A stretch of DNA of 6,165 nucleotides from Christensenella sp. UBA2853 (GTDB lineage Bacteria; Bacillota; Clostridia; Christensenellales; Aristaeellaceae): positions 1 through 6,165 of the forward strand of contig DEFL01000061.1 of NCBI GenBank assembly GCA_002350845.1, written 5' to 3'. The notes below the pieces were generated by a model. It was given only the letters and a program-made list of their open reading frames with translations. It made no database searches and was not told the DNA's origin. How positions within the stretch are numbered: position 1 is the stretch's first letter; each line of letters begins with the position of its first letter. This document shows, in pieces, positions 5,656 to 6,165 of this stretch. The translations under genes and the position numbers were made by a program.

Positions 5656-6135
5656 GTGATTATTTTACAAGAGATTACAAACGCGAACATCTGGAAAGTT
5701 TGCAGTCTGGAACTTTTTGATGAGCAGAAAGATTTCGTCGCAGAAAACATACAGAGTCTGGCAGAAGCCTATGCAACGAGAAATGAAGGCAATAATGCTT
5801 TACCCTTAGCTGTATATCATGATGCAGAGCTGATTGGATTCGTTATGATTGGCAAAGGTACAGTTGGCAACGAAGAAGAAAGCGATTTAATCAAAGAGAA
5901 TTATTGTCTTTGGCGATTAATGATTGACAAAAAATACCAGGGGCAAGGCCTGGGCAAGCAGACAATAGATGCGGTTATGGATTTGATTCGTACCTTCCCA
6001 TTCGGGGAAGCAAAAAATGTCTGGTTATCTTATGAACCTGAAAATACTCATGCCAGAGATGTTTACAGAAAGTATGGGTTTGTGGAGAACGGGGAAATGT
6101 GCGGTAATGAAATCATAGCCGTATATGCATTATAA
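5656..6135 (+). CDS. GNAT family N-acetyltransferase, BltD/spermidine-acetyltransferase-like
   Basis: A 159-residue protein of usual GNAT length, ending in TAA. It should transfer acetyl from acetyl-CoA to an amine in the cytoplasm. The acetyl-CoA pyrophosphate loop is QGQGLG (residues 95-100) at the end of a beta strand (LWRLMIDKKY), followed by a helix (TIDAVMDLI). The later motif reads LSYEPEN (124-130, N130 conserved in family), then A-RDVYRKYGF (133-142) with Y137 as the likely catalytic or structural tyrosine, and G146/G150 near the end. The N-terminal part (W13, FDEQKDFVAENIQSLAEAY) and overall order resemble spermine/spermidine acetyltransferases such as BltD, so a polyamine-like substrate is possible but unproven. 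The GTG start at 5656 is preferred on its Shine-Dalgarno. Its G+C is about 40% (191 of 480), far below the neighbouring gene, suggesting recent acquisition. Closely related antibiotic-modifying GNATs cannot be excluded. Confidence 0.9.
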   Translation: MIILQEITNANIWKVCSLELFDEQKDFVAENIQSLAEAYATRNEGNNALPLAVYHDAELIGFVMIGKGTVGNEEESDLIKENYCLWRLMIDKKYQGQGLGKQTIDAVMDLIRTFPFGEAKNVWLSYEPENTHARDVYRKYGFVENGEMCGNEIIAVYAL

Positions 6136-6165
6136 AGCCCGGCAAATGAGTAGCGAATTATACGC

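Overview
The window looks like a chromosomal segment of a Gram-positive, Clostridia-like bacterium (Bacillota), probably an anaerobic gut or rumen lineage. The basis is a strong GGGAGG-type Shine-Dalgarno, a Gram-positive signal peptide, a very large secreted protein built from C-x9-CxxC repeats and DUF11/CARDB-like beta-sandwich modules, and a BltD-like GNAT acetyltransferase. No rRNA, tRNA, CRISPR, transposase or other taxonomic marker is present, so this assignment is inference.

Layout. Positions 1-4727 on the minus strand are one uninterrupted reading frame of 1575 complete codons. It starts at an ATG (4725-4727) and leaves the window at its left edge without a stop. I translated it codon by codon and found no frameshift or stop. 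It encodes a signal peptide, six cysteine/tryptophan repeats (residues about 36-270), then about ten divergent beta-sandwich modules of roughly 100-130 residues, the last a recognisable DUF11-type domain. Long open frames on the opposite strand here (up to 544 codons) are shadows. Positions 4728-5655 are about 930 bases with no convincing gene. They hold a consensus-like minus promoter that would give the surface-protein gene a leader of about 300 nt, several inverted repeats, an orphan minus-strand terminator-like hairpin, and a near-consensus plus promoter with a dyad over its -35. Positions 5656-6135 on the plus strand encode a small GNAT N-acetyltransferase, and the last 30 bases hold nothing recognisable.

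The two genes are divergently transcribed and show no functional link. The acetyltransferase gene is about 40% G+C by direct count, against about 55% in five sampled 60-base lines of the surface-protein gene, which suggests different histories. The surface protein probably acts in adhesion or cell-envelope architecture. The acetyltransferase probably modifies a small amine such as a polyamine, but its substrate cannot be read from the sequence. No complete new multi-gene system is visible. The most unusual items are the repeat architecture of the surface protein and the structured, promoter-bearing intergenic region.
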